A DNA stretch of 28,705 nt from Bacillota bacterium (GTDB lineage Bacteria > Bacillota > UBA4882 > UBA8346): positions 1 through 28,705 of the forward strand of contig JAEZCE010000071.1 of assembly GCA_023429995.1 (NCBI GenBank), given 5' to 3'. The position numbers were made by a program, and so were the translations under genes. This document shows positions 16,438 to 25,251 of the stretch, piece by piece; the stretch's first letter is position 1, and each line of letters opens with the position of its first letter. The notes below the pieces were generated by a model, which saw nothing but the letters and a program-made list of their open reading frames with translations, was not told where the DNA came from and did no database searches.

Positions 16438-17655
16438 TTATTTTCCTGAGCCGTGACACTTTTTATATTTTCTCCCGCTCCCGCAAAAACAAGGTTCATT
16501 CCTGCCGGGCTTCCACTGGGGAAGCTGATTCAAGCCGGACCTTTCCCGGAGGATGGCTAAAGCCAATGGTTCCAATCTGGGCAGGGCATACTCATAAAAT
16601 TCCCGCCAACCCTCACATAACCAACTCATTTGATGCGGGTCCGCCCCCCCATAGAAACGGTGCTTCAAACAATCCCCTGAACAAAAACGTAAATATTCAC
16701 AAGTCGAGCAGCGCGGATTCCAGTCGGCCTTCTGCATCCCAAATTGTTGATATTGGGGGGAAGCCAGCAATTCTTCCCATGAGCTATCACCGACATTTCC
16801 AAGTTTATGCCCGGCATCCACGAAAAAATCGCAGGGATAGACATCTCCGTTATGCTCCACCACAAAGTACTGGCTGCAATGGCCACCCATGTGGCAGAGA
16901 TGATAACTTCCATTGACCATCAAATTTAAGATGCCGTCAAACAATCGTATGGATACTCTGCGGTTGTCCTTGAGGTACCACTGATCAAAGATTTCACATA
17001 AGAAACGGCTCCATTGTTTTGGGCTAACGGTAAAGGGCAATGGTTGTCCGTCCGGCCCAAATTCCACACACGGGATGTATTGATGATAATAAATCCCCTG
17101 ATCGCATAAGTAATGATAAATCTCCAGCGGATGGAGAACATTGAAGGCATTCACCACTGTCAAAGCGTTAAACTCAACCTTATGCCGTTTCAAACAGTCG
17201 ATACCCTTCAAAACAGCGGCGTGAGTCCCTAGCCCGTTTACAGTTTTCCGAAAATGGTCGTGTACGGGCTCCGGACCATCGACGCTGACTCCGACCAGAA
17301 AATTATATTGGCCTAAATGTTCGGCAAATTCATCATCAATCAAAGTGGCGTTGGTTTGTAATCCGTTAGCTATCACAGCGCCCTTGTGTCCATACTTTTG
17401 TTGCAACGCAGTGACCCGGCGGAAAAAGTCCACCCCCATCAAGGACGGCTCTCCACCCTGCCATCCGAAGGCGTATTGAGGCTGCTCGGTTGCCATGAAA
17501 CCGGCGATCATTTTTTCCAGCACTTCATCGGACATCCGATGCCGCCGGGTCTCCGGATATAAAGATTGACGGCTAAGGTAAAAGCAATAAGCGCAATGCA
17601 GATTGCAATCAGCCGAGGCCGGTTTGACAAGCAAGGAAAATGTTTTGATAGGCAT
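16438..17655 (-). CDS. Anaerobic sulfatase-maturating enzyme (radical SAM/SPASM) with SEC-C tail
   Basis: This 405-residue radical SAM enzyme oxidises the active-site cysteine or serine of sulfatases to formylglycine without oxygen. The SAM cluster motif is C17-x3-C21-x2-C24 (CNLHCAYC). The central part has GWQGGEPSLMG and SVDGPEPVHDHFRK, typical of anaerobic sulfatase maturases. The SPASM region binds two more iron-sulfur clusters through cysteines in HLCHMGGHCSQ, GDVYPCDFF and CSTCEYLRFCSGDC. The last 22 residues add a SEC-C zinc motif (EPCFCGSGRKYKKCHG). Three CxPxR sulfatases in this window are the obvious clients. The ATG has GGAGAGGG about ten bases upstream. It is separated from the sulfatase operon by about 10 kb, so it may be regulated on its own. 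Confidence 0.93.
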   Translation of the reverse strand: MPIKTFSLLVKPASADCNLHCAYCFYLSRQSLYPETRRHRMSDEVLEKMIAGFMATEQPQYAFGWQGGEPSLMGVDFFRRVTALQQKYGHKGAVIANGLQTNATLIDDEFAEHLGQYNFLVGVSVDGPEPVHDHFRKTVNGLGTHAAVLKGIDCLKRHKVEFNALTVVNAFNVLHPLEIYHYLCDQGIYYHQYIPCVEFGPDGQPLPFTVSPKQWSRFLCEIFDQWYLKDNRRVSIRLFDGILNLMVNGSYHLCHMGGHCSQYFVVEHNGDVYPCDFFVDAGHKLGNVGDSSWEELLASPQYQQFGMQKADWNPRCSTCEYLRFCSGDCLKHRFYGGADPHQMSWLCEGWREFYEYALPRLEPLALAILRERSGLNQLPQWKPGRNEPCFCGSGRKYKKCHGSGK

Positions 17656-17763
17656 TTGAATTGGTCCCTCTCCAGTGATAACACTATATTCATGATTGCA
17701 GTTGAGGATTCCTGCCCATCCTATATGAAAAAGTATCCATAAAGACTCCCGGTCAGTATTTTT

Positions 17764-17810
17764 TAGGTAAAAAAATATAACACTTTCGATAAAAAATTTA
17801 CCGTGAAAGT
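17764..17810 (-). terminator. Intrinsic terminator after the M20 amidohydrolase
   Basis: On the minus strand ACTTTC and GAAAGT (17782-17810) form a stem with additional A/T pairing inside. A run of seven T residues follows at about 17768-17774. The hairpin overlaps the stop codon of the M20 gene at 17798. It would separate that operon from the maturase gene downstream. The inner stem is A+T-rich and has a bulge, so its strength is uncertain. Confidence 0.55.
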
Positions 17811-18976
17811 CTGTTTTGGATCAGAAAAGTAAAAAATTCAACTCCATAAAGCAAAGCATCTTCATCCAGCTTATAATTCCGATTATGGTGAGGTTTATCA
17901 CAATCTTTTTCCTCATTTCTGGTCCCCAGTTCCACAAAAAAGCCCGGGCAAAGTTCTGAAAAAGCTGAAAAATCTTCCCCCGGCATCAGCGGACCGATAT
18001 GGATGACTCGATCTTTCCCAAAATGATCCGTTAAAAGTTTTTCGGCCTTTAGGGTTAGATCATGATCATTCATCACCGATGCATAACCTTTTGAAAACAG
18101 GAATTCATAGCCTGCTCCATAAGATGAAGTAACACCTTTGACAATTTGCTCCATCTTTTCCGGAAGCTCTTCCCGGATCTTCCGGTCAAATGTCCTGGTA
18201 GATCCAGTAATTTTCATTGAATCCGGAATAATATTATAGGCCTGCCCCGCTGAGACCATACAAACAGACAATACAACAGGTTCAACCGCGGCCGTTTGTC
18301 TGGCGACAATATGTTGAAGAGCCGTAATGATCTGGGCCCCAATTACGATTGGGTCGGTGCAAATTTCCGGAAAGGCAGAATGGCCGCCTTTTCCCTTGAC
18401 AGTAATATCAAAACGATCTGTTGCCGATGTTAAAGCGCCTTCGCGCACCCCAAATGTACAGGTTGGATAGTTTGAAGTTAAATGCAGGCCATAAACTTCT
18501 TCTACCCCATCCATGACTCCGGCTTTGACCATCTCGACCGCTCCTCCGGGAGGTAATTCTTCCGCATGTTGAAACAAGAAACGCACTTCCCCTGAAAATT
18601 CCGGAGCCATGTTGCTGATGATTTTAGCGGTCGCCAACAAAATCCCCGTGTGTCCATCGTGTCCACAGGCGTGCATAACGCCTGGGTTTTGAGAGGCATA
18701 AGGAAGATCATTCTTTTCCTCAATAGGAAGCCCATCAATATCCGCCCTCAAGGCAATGATTCGTCCCGGCGTTTTTCCTTTGACGATACCCATCACGCTG
18801 GTTTTTGTCGGACGGAAAACTTCAATATTTCCAAAGGACCTTAATTTTTCTTCCACAAAGGTACTGGTTTCATATTCTTGAAAAGATAGTTCCGGAAATT
18901 GATGCAAATGTCTGCGCCATCCGATCATTTCTTCCCAAATGGCCTGTACCTTTGGTGAAATATCGCTTTTCTCCAT
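17798..18976 (-). CDS. M20 family amidohydrolase (N-acyl-amino-acid hydrolase/carboxypeptidase type)
   Basis: This 392-residue metal-dependent amidohydrolase of the M20D/aminoacylase-like group resembles hippurate hydrolase and IAA-amino-acid hydrolase. I start it at 18976 (MEKSDIS), where AAAGGAG lies six bases upstream; the open frame continues to 18997 without such a site. Metal and catalytic motifs are RADIDGLPIEE, HACGHDGH (near residues 102-109) and QHAEELPPGG (general base glutamate near 138). The dimerisation segment starts around GKGGHSAFPEICTDP. No signal peptide is present. Enzymes of this type cleave N-acyl or amide bonds of small molecules. It is the last gene of the adenine deaminase/Pot-like run, so it may process what that importer brings in. 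Confidence 0.9.
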   Translation of the reverse strand: MEKSDISPKVQAIWEEMIGWRRHLHQFPELSFQEYETSTFVEEKLRSFGNIEVFRPTKTSVMGIVKGKTPGRIIALRADIDGLPIEEKNDLPYASQNPGVMHACGHDGHTGILLATAKIISNMAPEFSGEVRFLFQHAEELPPGGAVEMVKAGVMDGVEEVYGLHLTSNYPTCTFGVREGALTSATDRFDITVKGKGGHSAFPEICTDPIVIGAQIITALQHIVARQTAAVEPVVLSVCMVSAGQAYNIIPDSMKITGSTRTFDRKIREELPEKMEQIVKGVTSSYGAGYEFLFSKGYASVMNDHDLTLKAEKLLTDHFGKDRVIHIGPLMPGEDFSAFSELCPGFFVELGTRNEEKDCDKPHHNRNYKLDEDALLYGVEFFTFLIQNRLSR

Positions 18977-19039
18977 CGTTGACTCCTTTAATCTCAATAG
19001 TCTGTTAGTCTGTCCTCTTCAATCACAAATGAATTTTTG

Positions 19040-19486
19040 CTATTTTTCCGCCGTTACTTTTTTTATTTCCATATCAAAATGGGTTGGAAAAGTCGCATTA
19101 TCAATGACCGGACAGCGGGATACGGTTTCTTCAAGCCATTGATGCGCCTCATCCTTTCCCGCAGGAGAATCGATTTCTATCGTCACTTTGATCTTCTCAA
19201 AACCAGCTCTCTTCGTGGTCGATTTTCCAAAAAAACGGCTGGAATCAATAGTGCCCTTCACATGAATCGCCATTGAATGAATGACGATACCCCGTTCACG
19301 GGCCACCCACTTTCCGGCCGCATTGATACAACCGGCAATTGCCGCCAAAAAGTATTCAACCGGGCTTGGAGCAAGATTGTTGCCTCCAAAAAAAGGCGGT
19401 TCATCAACGACCAATGAAAATCCATTGGCCTGAATGGTTGTTTTCGTAGTATCATCCGAAAATGCCGAGATTTCGATATCGCTCAT
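19040..19486 (-). CDS. OsmC/Ohr family protein
   Basis: This 148-residue protein of the OsmC-like fold has the two redox-type cysteines in the expected contexts, C53 in AIAGCINAAGKW and C125 in VSRCPVIDN. OsmC and Ohr proteins reduce organic hydroperoxides; the YhfA-like branch, which this resembles, is poorly characterised. It is a cytoplasmic dimer in the known structures. GAGGAAT precedes the ATG. It lies between the binding protein of the polyamine-type importer and the M20 amidohydrolase, 63 bp before the latter. A strong hairpin upstream (19520-19569) means it may depend on read-through or on a weak promoter of its own. Confidence 0.88.
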   Translation of the reverse strand: MSDIEISAFSDDTTKTTIQANGFSLVVDEPPFFGGNNLAPSPVEYFLAAIAGCINAAGKWVARERGIVIHSMAIHVKGTIDSSRFFGKSTTKRAGFEKIKVTIEIDSPAGKDEAHQWLEETVSRCPVIDNATFPTHFDMEIKKVTAEK

Positions 19487-19519
19487 GATATTCCTCGATC
19501 CATGTTCATTAAATAATGT

Positions 19520-19569
19520 TAAAGAAGCGCCATAGCCATGATTTTCATCATCATTACGGCGCTTCTTTA
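19520..19569 (-). terminator. 12-bp hairpin after the PotD-like gene
   Basis: TAAAGAAGCGCC (19520-19531) and GGCGCTTCTTTA (19558-19569) are an exact 12-bp inverted repeat. Inside it ATGAT and ATCAT close a GAAA loop on the minus strand, giving a long nested stem. It begins 20 bases after the binding-protein stop. The tract after the stem (ACATTATTT) is only moderately T-rich, so it may be a leaky terminator or a stabiliser of the binding-protein message rather than a full stop. Confidence 0.65.
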
Positions 19570-19588
19570 TGGTAGTTCAATTAACTTA

Positions 19589-20683
19589 TTATTTCTGAAC
19601 AGCGATTTCTTTCTGGAATTTTTCAATCCAGGCCGCTTTATTGACATTAATGAAGGCCCAGTCGAATTTCTTCAAGGATTGCATTGTATCTTTGCCATAA
19701 GCTAAATATGTTTTCTTTTCATCCGACATCGTGGCATTTTTGTTAGTAGGAGCCTCATTTAATTTATCGGCAATCTGGCTCTGTACAGCATCGCTGAGGA
19801 TATAATTTACATATAACTGAGCCAGCTCGGGATTTTTGCAATTCTTAATCACGTTGATGGCAGCTGCGGCTGAAAAATCGCCTTCTTTGGGATCAACCCA
19901 TTTCACATTCAGTCCTGCCTTTTTCAATGAAGGCATATTCATATCCATAAATACGGCTACGCCGATTTCTCCGGTGGAAAAAGCTGTCTGAACATCAGAA
20001 CCGCTGAGATACCATTGTTTCACGTTGCCTCTATTCGCTTTGAGCAGTTTAAACCCTGGTTCTACATTGGTTGCGCTACCGCCCGTTTTTTCCGCCAAAG
20101 TGAGCAGCAGATAAGGGCCTGCAGTAGACGCCATGTCCGGCAGGGAAATTTGTCCGTTATATTTGCCATTAAACAAATCCTTATAGGATTTCGGAGGAAT
20201 TTTCACGGTGTCGGCATCATAAATAATGCCGTACCGGACTACGGAATAACAGGGACCATAACCATCTTTATTTTTGGCAAAATCATAGAGATATTTCACA
20301 TTGGGAACAAGTTTGGAATTGATTTTTTCAAAAAGGCCCTTCTGATTTCCAAGTGCGGCAAAAATATCTGTCATCAGGGCAACATCCATTTCCGGATTTT
20401 TCTGTTGGGCCATAATTTTATTTAAGCGGTCCGAATTTCCACTGGTTTCATCGGTAATAACCTTGCAGTTGTAAGTTTCTTCGAAGCTTTTGGACAATTC
20501 TTTGACATGAGCAGCCGTAAAACCCCAGGTTGCTACGACCAGTGTGGCGCCTTTAAAATCTTTAGCCGTTTTTGAAGAGGCTTTAGCCGCGGAAACCAGG
20601 GAACTGCTGCCGCAAACGGCTACACTTACTACAAACAAAATGGCGGCAAGACCGGTAGCCATTAATTTTTTCTTTTTCATCAT
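19589..20683 (-). CDS. Polyamine-type ABC transporter substrate-binding protein (PotD-like)
   Basis: This 364-residue extracellular binding protein of the spermidine/putrescine (PotD/PotF) type has mature-domain features such as LVVATWGFTAAHVKEL near the N-terminus, then YNCKVITDETSGNSDRL and DVALMTD. The signal peptide ends near SSLVSAAKA. A cysteine in VAVCGSS lies in the hydrophobic part, but valine at -1 makes a poor lipobox. AGGAG precedes the first ATG. It is encoded last in the ABC set, behind the ATPase and both permeases. The family also includes proteins that bind compounds other than polyamines, and the neighbouring adenine deaminase and amidohydrolases argue that the ligand here may not be spermidine. 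Confidence 0.88.
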   Translation of the reverse strand: MMKKKKLMATGLAAILFVVSVAVCGSSSLVSAAKASSKTAKDFKGATLVVATWGFTAAHVKELSKSFEETYNCKVITDETSGNSDRLNKIMAQQKNPEMDVALMTDIFAALGNQKGLFEKINSKLVPNVKYLYDFAKNKDGYGPCYSVVRYGIIYDADTVKIPPKSYKDLFNGKYNGQISLPDMASTAGPYLLLTLAEKTGGSATNVEPGFKLLKANRGNVKQWYLSGSDVQTAFSTGEIGVAVFMDMNMPSLKKAGLNVKWVDPKEGDFSAAAAINVIKNCKNPELAQLYVNYILSDAVQSQIADKLNEAPTNKNATMSDEKKTYLAYGKDTMQSLKKFDWAFINVNKAAWIEKFQKEIAVQK

Positions 20684-20700
20684 CGTTCGCTCCTATCCAT

Positions 20701-21762
20701 TTAATTTTTATATATGAGAAGCTTTTGGGATGGAAATGCAACCGTGATTGCATCGCCGCTCTTATAGCTTTCATTATCGTACACATTCACATATACCGTT
20801 TCCTGAAAAATATTTTCTATCTCCAAGCGGGTAACCGTTCCTTTATAAGTAACATTTTTAATATTTCCCGTCAGGATATTTTCCGAATCTTTTTTTGTCA
20901 CGGAGACGTTTTCAGGACGGATGGAAAGAGTAACACTCTCGCCCAAGGCGAATCCACTACTATCTCCCCCACTGACAATTAACTCCCGTTCCGAACAAAT
21001 GACACTCGCTCTTCCTTCATTGATAGCATTCACCTTTCCGGCGATAAAATTGGAAAACCCCATAAAATCCCCAACGAACAAATTGGCGGGATGATTAAAA
21101 ACTTCCCTTGGCTGGCCAACCTGGAGAATTTTCCCGGCTTTCATTACGACAACCCTATCAGCCAGTGAAATAGCTTCTTCCTGATCATGAGTAACGATGA
21201 TGGTGGTAATTCCCAATTCATGATGAATCCGTTTAATTTCCAGTTGCATCTCCACCCGGAGCTTTGCATCCAGATTCGATAAAGGCTCGTCCAGTAGAAG
21301 AACAGTCGGTTCCGTCACCAAAGCGCGCGCCAATGCAACCCGCTGCTGCTGTCCCCCGGAAAGCTCCCGCGGAAACCTTTTTTCCATTCCGGCCAACTTT
21401 ACAAGTTCCAAAATCTTTTGCACTTTTTCTCTCATCACCGGTTTGCCGATTTTCTGCATCTTTAAACCAAAAGCGATATTATCAAAAGTATTCATATGGG
21501 GAAATAGCGCATAGTTCTGAAAAAATACCCCCATGTTTCTTTTATAGGCCGGGATAGGATTCATCTCTTTACCGTCAACCAGAATAGTTCCTTGGTACTG
21601 ACCGGTGAATCCGGCAATCATGTTCAATATTGTTGTTTTGCCGCAGCCGCTTCCCCCTAGTAAAGCAACCATTTCCCCATCGTGAACCCGGAGATTGATA
21701 TGATTGACAGCTATGAAATCACCGTATCTTTTTGTAAGATTTTTCAATTCTAACGACGCCAT
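20701..21762 (-). CDS. ABC transporter ATP-binding protein (PotA-like)
   Basis: This 353-residue ATPase subunit of the polyamine/iron/thiamine-type importer class starts at 21762 (MASLELKNLTKRYG), where AAGGAGG lies nine bases upstream. The open frame reaches 21810 without support. Motifs are Walker A GGSGCGKTT (36-44), Q-loop FFQNYALFPHM, signature LSGGQQQR (134-141), Walker B LLLDEP (155-160), D-loop SNLDAK and H-loop H192. A TOBE-type domain occupies the C-terminal 110 residues. The gene sits between the PotC-like permease and the PotD-like binding protein. Whether it can also power the ATPase-less sugar importer in this window is doubtful, because shared MsmX ATPases belong to another subfamily. 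Confidence 0.93.
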   Translation of the reverse strand: MASLELKNLTKRYGDFIAVNHINLRVHDGEMVALLGGSGCGKTTILNMIAGFTGQYQGTILVDGKEMNPIPAYKRNMGVFFQNYALFPHMNTFDNIAFGLKMQKIGKPVMREKVQKILELVKLAGMEKRFPRELSGGQQQRVALARALVTEPTVLLLDEPLSNLDAKLRVEMQLEIKRIHHELGITTIIVTHDQEEAISLADRVVVMKAGKILQVGQPREVFNHPANLFVGDFMGFSNFIAGKVNAINEGRASVICSERELIVSGGDSSGFALGESVTLSIRPENVSVTKKDSENILTGNIKNVTYKGTVTRLEIENIFQETVYVNVYDNESYKSGDAITVAFPSQKLLIYKN

Positions 21763-21834
21763 AAAACAGATCCTCCTTAGAAAGCCGTGAAAAACTTTAT
21801 TTAAATTCAAATTCGGTAGGAGCGACTTTCTCCA

Positions 21835-22629
21835 TTACTTTAAAAACATATCCAACCCTAAGAACTTTTCCAGCAAAACGATAGATAATAGTGAAATCAG
21901 AATCAAAACAGTAGAAATTGCCGCGAGGGTAGGATCAAAGGAGAACTCCATATAATTCATTATTCGGACCGGCAATGTCACAAATGTTGGTGTACATAAT
22001 AAATTGCTCAACACGGCTTCATCGAAAGAGTATAAAAAAGAAAGCATAGCGCCTGCAATTACACCGGACTTAATTAAGGGCATCGTGATCATGAAGAAAG
22101 TTATGACAGGATTTGCCCCCAGACTGGCTGCCGCATCTTCTAAAGTCCAGTTGTAACTCGACAGTAGGGAAAGCGTATTCCGGATAATATAGGGCATGAT
22201 GATGATCAAATGGCCCAGCAATATTTTTAACATCCCCGGAACAGAACCGATCTGGCTAAAAATCTGAAGTAAAACGAATGCAAAAGCAATAGAAGGAACA
22301 TACATCGGCGAGGTAAAAAAGGCAACGAGTAATTCCTTTCCACGGAACGGGTGCCGGCTCACACTCAAGGCGGCTGTTACGCCCAGTATCACATCAATTG
22401 CAGTTGCAATCACGGCCACTTCGATACTATTGATAAATCCGCTAAAAAAATTGGTGGAAGAACTAAAGATATTCAAATACCACTGTAAAGAGAGCCCTTT
22501 GGGAGGAAAGACCACCAGCGGGGTTGGACTAAAAGAAGCCAAAATGATAACCGCCAAGGGCGCCAATAGGAAAATGAATACCAGCGTGGCGATAATCCGT
22601 GAAAACCATCCTACCCGATTGTCAGACAC
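21835..22629 (-). CDS. ABC transporter permease (PotC-like)
   Basis: This inner-membrane permease of about 264 residues has six predicted helices and the EAA loop LEDAAASLGANPVITFF followed by MPLIKSG. I place the start at a GTG at 22629 (VSDNRVGWFSR), with GGGGGTGG about five bases upstream, overlapping the preceding permease stop by eight bases. An ATG at 22671 would overlap by 50 bases and lacks a ribosome binding site. It pairs with the PotB-like subunit. A 72-bp gap separates it from the ATPase gene. Confidence 0.92.
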   Translation of the reverse strand: MSDNRVGWFSRIIATLVFIFLLAPLAVIILASFSPTPLVVFPPKGLSLQWYLNIFSSSTNFFSGFINSIEVAVIATAIDVILGVTAALSVSRHPFRGKELLVAFFTSPMYVPSIAFAFVLLQIFSQIGSVPGMLKILLGHLIIIMPYIIRNTLSLLSSYNWTLEDAAASLGANPVITFFMITMPLIKSGVIAGAMLSFLYSFDEAVLSNLLCTPTFVTLPVRIMNYMEFSFDPTLAAISTVLILISLLSIVLLEKFLGLDMFLK

Positions 22630-23461
22630 GTTTTCCACCCCCAACTCGTTGATTGACGCCTGCAGTTGCATAAGTGGCGATTAACAAAATGATTAATATG
22701 GTAAACAGTAAGATATAGCTGATCGCAGAGGCAAAGCCCCAATTAAAGTTGATATTGACTTCCTGAAACACCATGGCGCTCATCATCCGGAATGTCGTTC
22801 CTCCCAGTAATTTCGGGGTAACATAGGATGTCATACTCAAAGTAAATACCAAAATGCATCCTGAAATGATACCGGGCCCGCTCAAAGGCAAAATTATCTT
22901 GAAAAATGTTCGCAACGGACTGGCTTTCAAGCTGTAGGCGGCTTTTTCAATATTGGGGTCAATATTTTGAATGACTCCCGTAATAGAAAGAATCATATAA
23001 GGAATCAACAGATGGACCAATCCGATAATGACCGCCGTAGAAGTATTCATGATGACCAGGGGTTTTTGAATAAATCCGAGCGCCAGTAAAAATTGGTTTA
23101 AAAGTCCTCTACCGCCCAAGATAACCATCCATCCATAAGCCCGGACAACCGCGCTCACCAGGAACGGAAAGATAATGACAATCATCAATACATTTTTCAT
23201 TTTTGAGGTTGTTCTGGCTAAAAAATAAGCCGTCGGATATCCCAGCAGCAAGGAAATTACAGTTACCTTCAGCGAGACGACAACGGTCGTTTTTAAAATG
23301 CCGAGATACATGGGGTCGCTAAAAAATTTCACAAAGTATTTCAGCCCGTCGGTTTTCATAGTAACCATCAGGATATAGACCATGGGAACCACAAAAAATG
23401 CGATTAACGTCAGCAATATCGGCAGCGCAAGAAGTAATACCTGTTTTTTCTGTTTTGTCAT
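22622..23461 (-). CDS. ABC transporter permease (PotB-like)
   Basis: This 279-residue permease of the polyamine-type importer has six predicted transmembrane helices and the EAA loop IEKAAYSLKASPLRTFF followed by ILPLSGPG. The ATG at 23461 comes only 16 bp after the adenine deaminase stop and has only a weak purine-rich site, which fits translational coupling to that gene. It is followed by the overlapping PotC-like gene. The tight link to the deaminase gene is the main reason to treat them as one functional unit. Confidence 0.92.
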   Translation of the reverse strand: MTKQKKQVLLLALPILLTLIAFFVVPMVYILMVTMKTDGLKYFVKFFSDPMYLGILKTTVVVSLKVTVISLLLGYPTAYFLARTTSKMKNVLMIVIIFPFLVSAVVRAYGWMVILGGRGLLNQFLLALGFIQKPLVIMNTSTAVIIGLVHLLIPYMILSITGVIQNIDPNIEKAAYSLKASPLRTFFKIILPLSGPGIISGCILVFTLSMTSYVTPKLLGGTTFRMMSAMVFQEVNINFNWGFASAISYILLFTILIILLIATYATAGVNQRVGGGKRV

Positions 23462-23477
23462 CTTTTATTCGATCCCG

Positions 23478-25208
23478 TCATAACAAATATTTGGCCACCA
23501 GGGGCAAAAATGTTTTGTTTCTTACATCGACAATCCCCATATCTGTAAGTCGAACATCAGGAATTACGGCAAGAGGCATCAAAGTAAGAAATATCAACGG
23601 TTCATCATGGTTTAGCCCCATTTTTTTGGAAATCCGGTTAAAATCATTGAATTTTTTCGCCAGTGTTTTGAAGTCATCCTCACACATCAGTCCTGCTATC
23701 GGCAGTGGAATCGAACAAAGGACTTGCCCGTCCTGTACAGCTACCAAACCTCCGCCGGTTGAAACGATTGTATCCACCGCCAAACACAAGTCAAAATCGT
23801 TGCTGGCATATACCGTCAGATTGTGGCAGTCATGGGCATAAGTCGTGGCAATAGCTCCCCTGAATCCGGAGAGATTGCCCAAAAGAGCCAAACCGCGGTT
23901 ATTGTTACCGTGATAACGATTAAGCACCACCATCTTAACGAGATTTTCCGGCTTGAGCACTCCATTTTCGGCATCACAGATTTTTTGCTCCAGCCGGGTT
24001 CTGGAGGTTTTACCATCATGGACAATGACATTGACAAGGGCCTTCGGACTCTGGCAGGGTATTTCGAAATCCTTTTCCTGGACTGGTCGGATATGTATGG
24101 TGTGGAAAACTTTTCGGGGAAATTTATACTTGGGAAGAGATATGGTCAAATGGCAGTTTTCAGCGACAACCTTTCCATCACTCACGACCAGTGCAGGAAG
24201 GGCCTCTTCCATTGAATCCAACAAAATCAAATCCGCTCTGCGGCCCGGAGCAATTGCGCCCCGATGATAAAGGCGAAGATGCTCTGCGGCATTGATAGTT
24301 GCATATCGATAGGCTTTCTTCGTCTCAAGTCCCAAAACAATTGCTTTTTTTATAAGGGCATTCAAATGACCATTGGTTGCCAACCGGTTTACCGCTACAT
24401 CATCCGTTACCAACATAATCCGGTTTTGTACCGGATAATGATTTAAATAGGCCATCAATTCTTGGGTCAAAGAACGTTCTTGAATTTGGACGCACATTCC
24501 TAGGCGGAGTTTTTCCTTTACAATTTCTACGTCCATATAGGTGTGGTCACAGTCAATGCCGGAGGCTATAAAAGCCTGCAACTCTTTTCCTTTCAACAAA
24601 GGAGTATGTCCATCCAACAGTACGTCTTTTTTACGGGCGGCTTCAATCACACCCATCATTTTGGGGTCACAATCCGTAACCCCCAAAAAATCCATTACTT
24701 CACCTAGACCGTGAACTCCTGAAAAAGCAAGCATTTTGGTGATTTCTTTTCCGCTAATTGCGGCGCCGGACTTTTCAAATCCCGGCGCCGACGGAATGGT
24801 GGAAGGGGCCATCATGTAGACGTGGAGAGGAAGTACCTTCACCTGGTCGCAAATGATTTTTACTCCGTCTACACCCAGCACATTTCCGATTTCATGGGGA
24901 TCTGCCGCAACGCTTGTCGTTCCAAGCGGCAATACCGCTGCTGCAAATTGGGCCGGAGTCATCATACTGCTTTCAAGGTGCATATGGCTATCAATAAAAC
25001 CAGGAGCAGCAAACCTATGACTACCATCAATTCTTGTTAAGGCATGATGCTCTTTTTGGAATTTCCCGACGTAGGCAAACTCGTCTCCGGCAATCCCGAT
25101 ATCAACATCCTCAATTTCGTTGGTAAAAACGTTAAACAATTGCACATCATATATAGCGAGATCAAAGGGGATTTTCCCCATACAAGCCTGAATTGTCCGG
25201 GCACTCAT
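23478..25208 (-). CDS. ade: Adenine deaminase
   Basis: This 576-residue metal-dependent amidohydrolase converts adenine to hypoxanthine and ammonia. The N-terminal metal motif is FAAPGFIDSHMHLESSMM (H75, H77). TTSVAADPHEIGNVLG, DGHTPLLKG and the C-terminal THDCHNLTVYASND-type segment (here AHDCHNLTVYAS) are characteristic of bacterial adenine deaminases (Ade/AdeC), and the length is normal. The ATG has AGGTGA upstream. It is the first gene of the minus-strand run leading into a complete Pot-like ABC importer, an OsmC protein and an M20 amidohydrolase. Some Ade homologs deaminate other substrates, so the family call is firm but the in vivo substrate could be related to adenine rather than adenine itself. 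Confidence 0.93.
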   Translation of the reverse strand: MSARTIQACMGKIPFDLAIYDVQLFNVFTNEIEDVDIGIAGDEFAYVGKFQKEHHALTRIDGSHRFAAPGFIDSHMHLESSMMTPAQFAAAVLPLGTTSVAADPHEIGNVLGVDGVKIICDQVKVLPLHVYMMAPSTIPSAPGFEKSGAAISGKEITKMLAFSGVHGLGEVMDFLGVTDCDPKMMGVIEAARKKDVLLDGHTPLLKGKELQAFIASGIDCDHTYMDVEIVKEKLRLGMCVQIQERSLTQELMAYLNHYPVQNRIMLVTDDVAVNRLATNGHLNALIKKAIVLGLETKKAYRYATINAAEHLRLYHRGAIAPGRRADLILLDSMEEALPALVVSDGKVVAENCHLTISLPKYKFPRKVFHTIHIRPVQEKDFEIPCQSPKALVNVIVHDGKTSRTRLEQKICDAENGVLKPENLVKMVVLNRYHGNNNRGLALLGNLSGFRGAIATTYAHDCHNLTVYASNDFDLCLAVDTIVSTGGGLVAVQDGQVLCSIPLPIAGLMCEDDFKTLAKKFNDFNRISKKMGLNHDEPLIFLTLMPLAVIPDVRLTDMGIVDVRNKTFLPLVAKYLL

Positions 25209-25251
25209 AACTTCACCTGAATTTAAAAATTCAATATTTTAATGATTAAGT

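Noticed and set aside
23398..23841. Plus-strand open frame of 147 residues across the deaminase/permease junction
   Set aside because: It is antisense to two supported genes and shows no domain.
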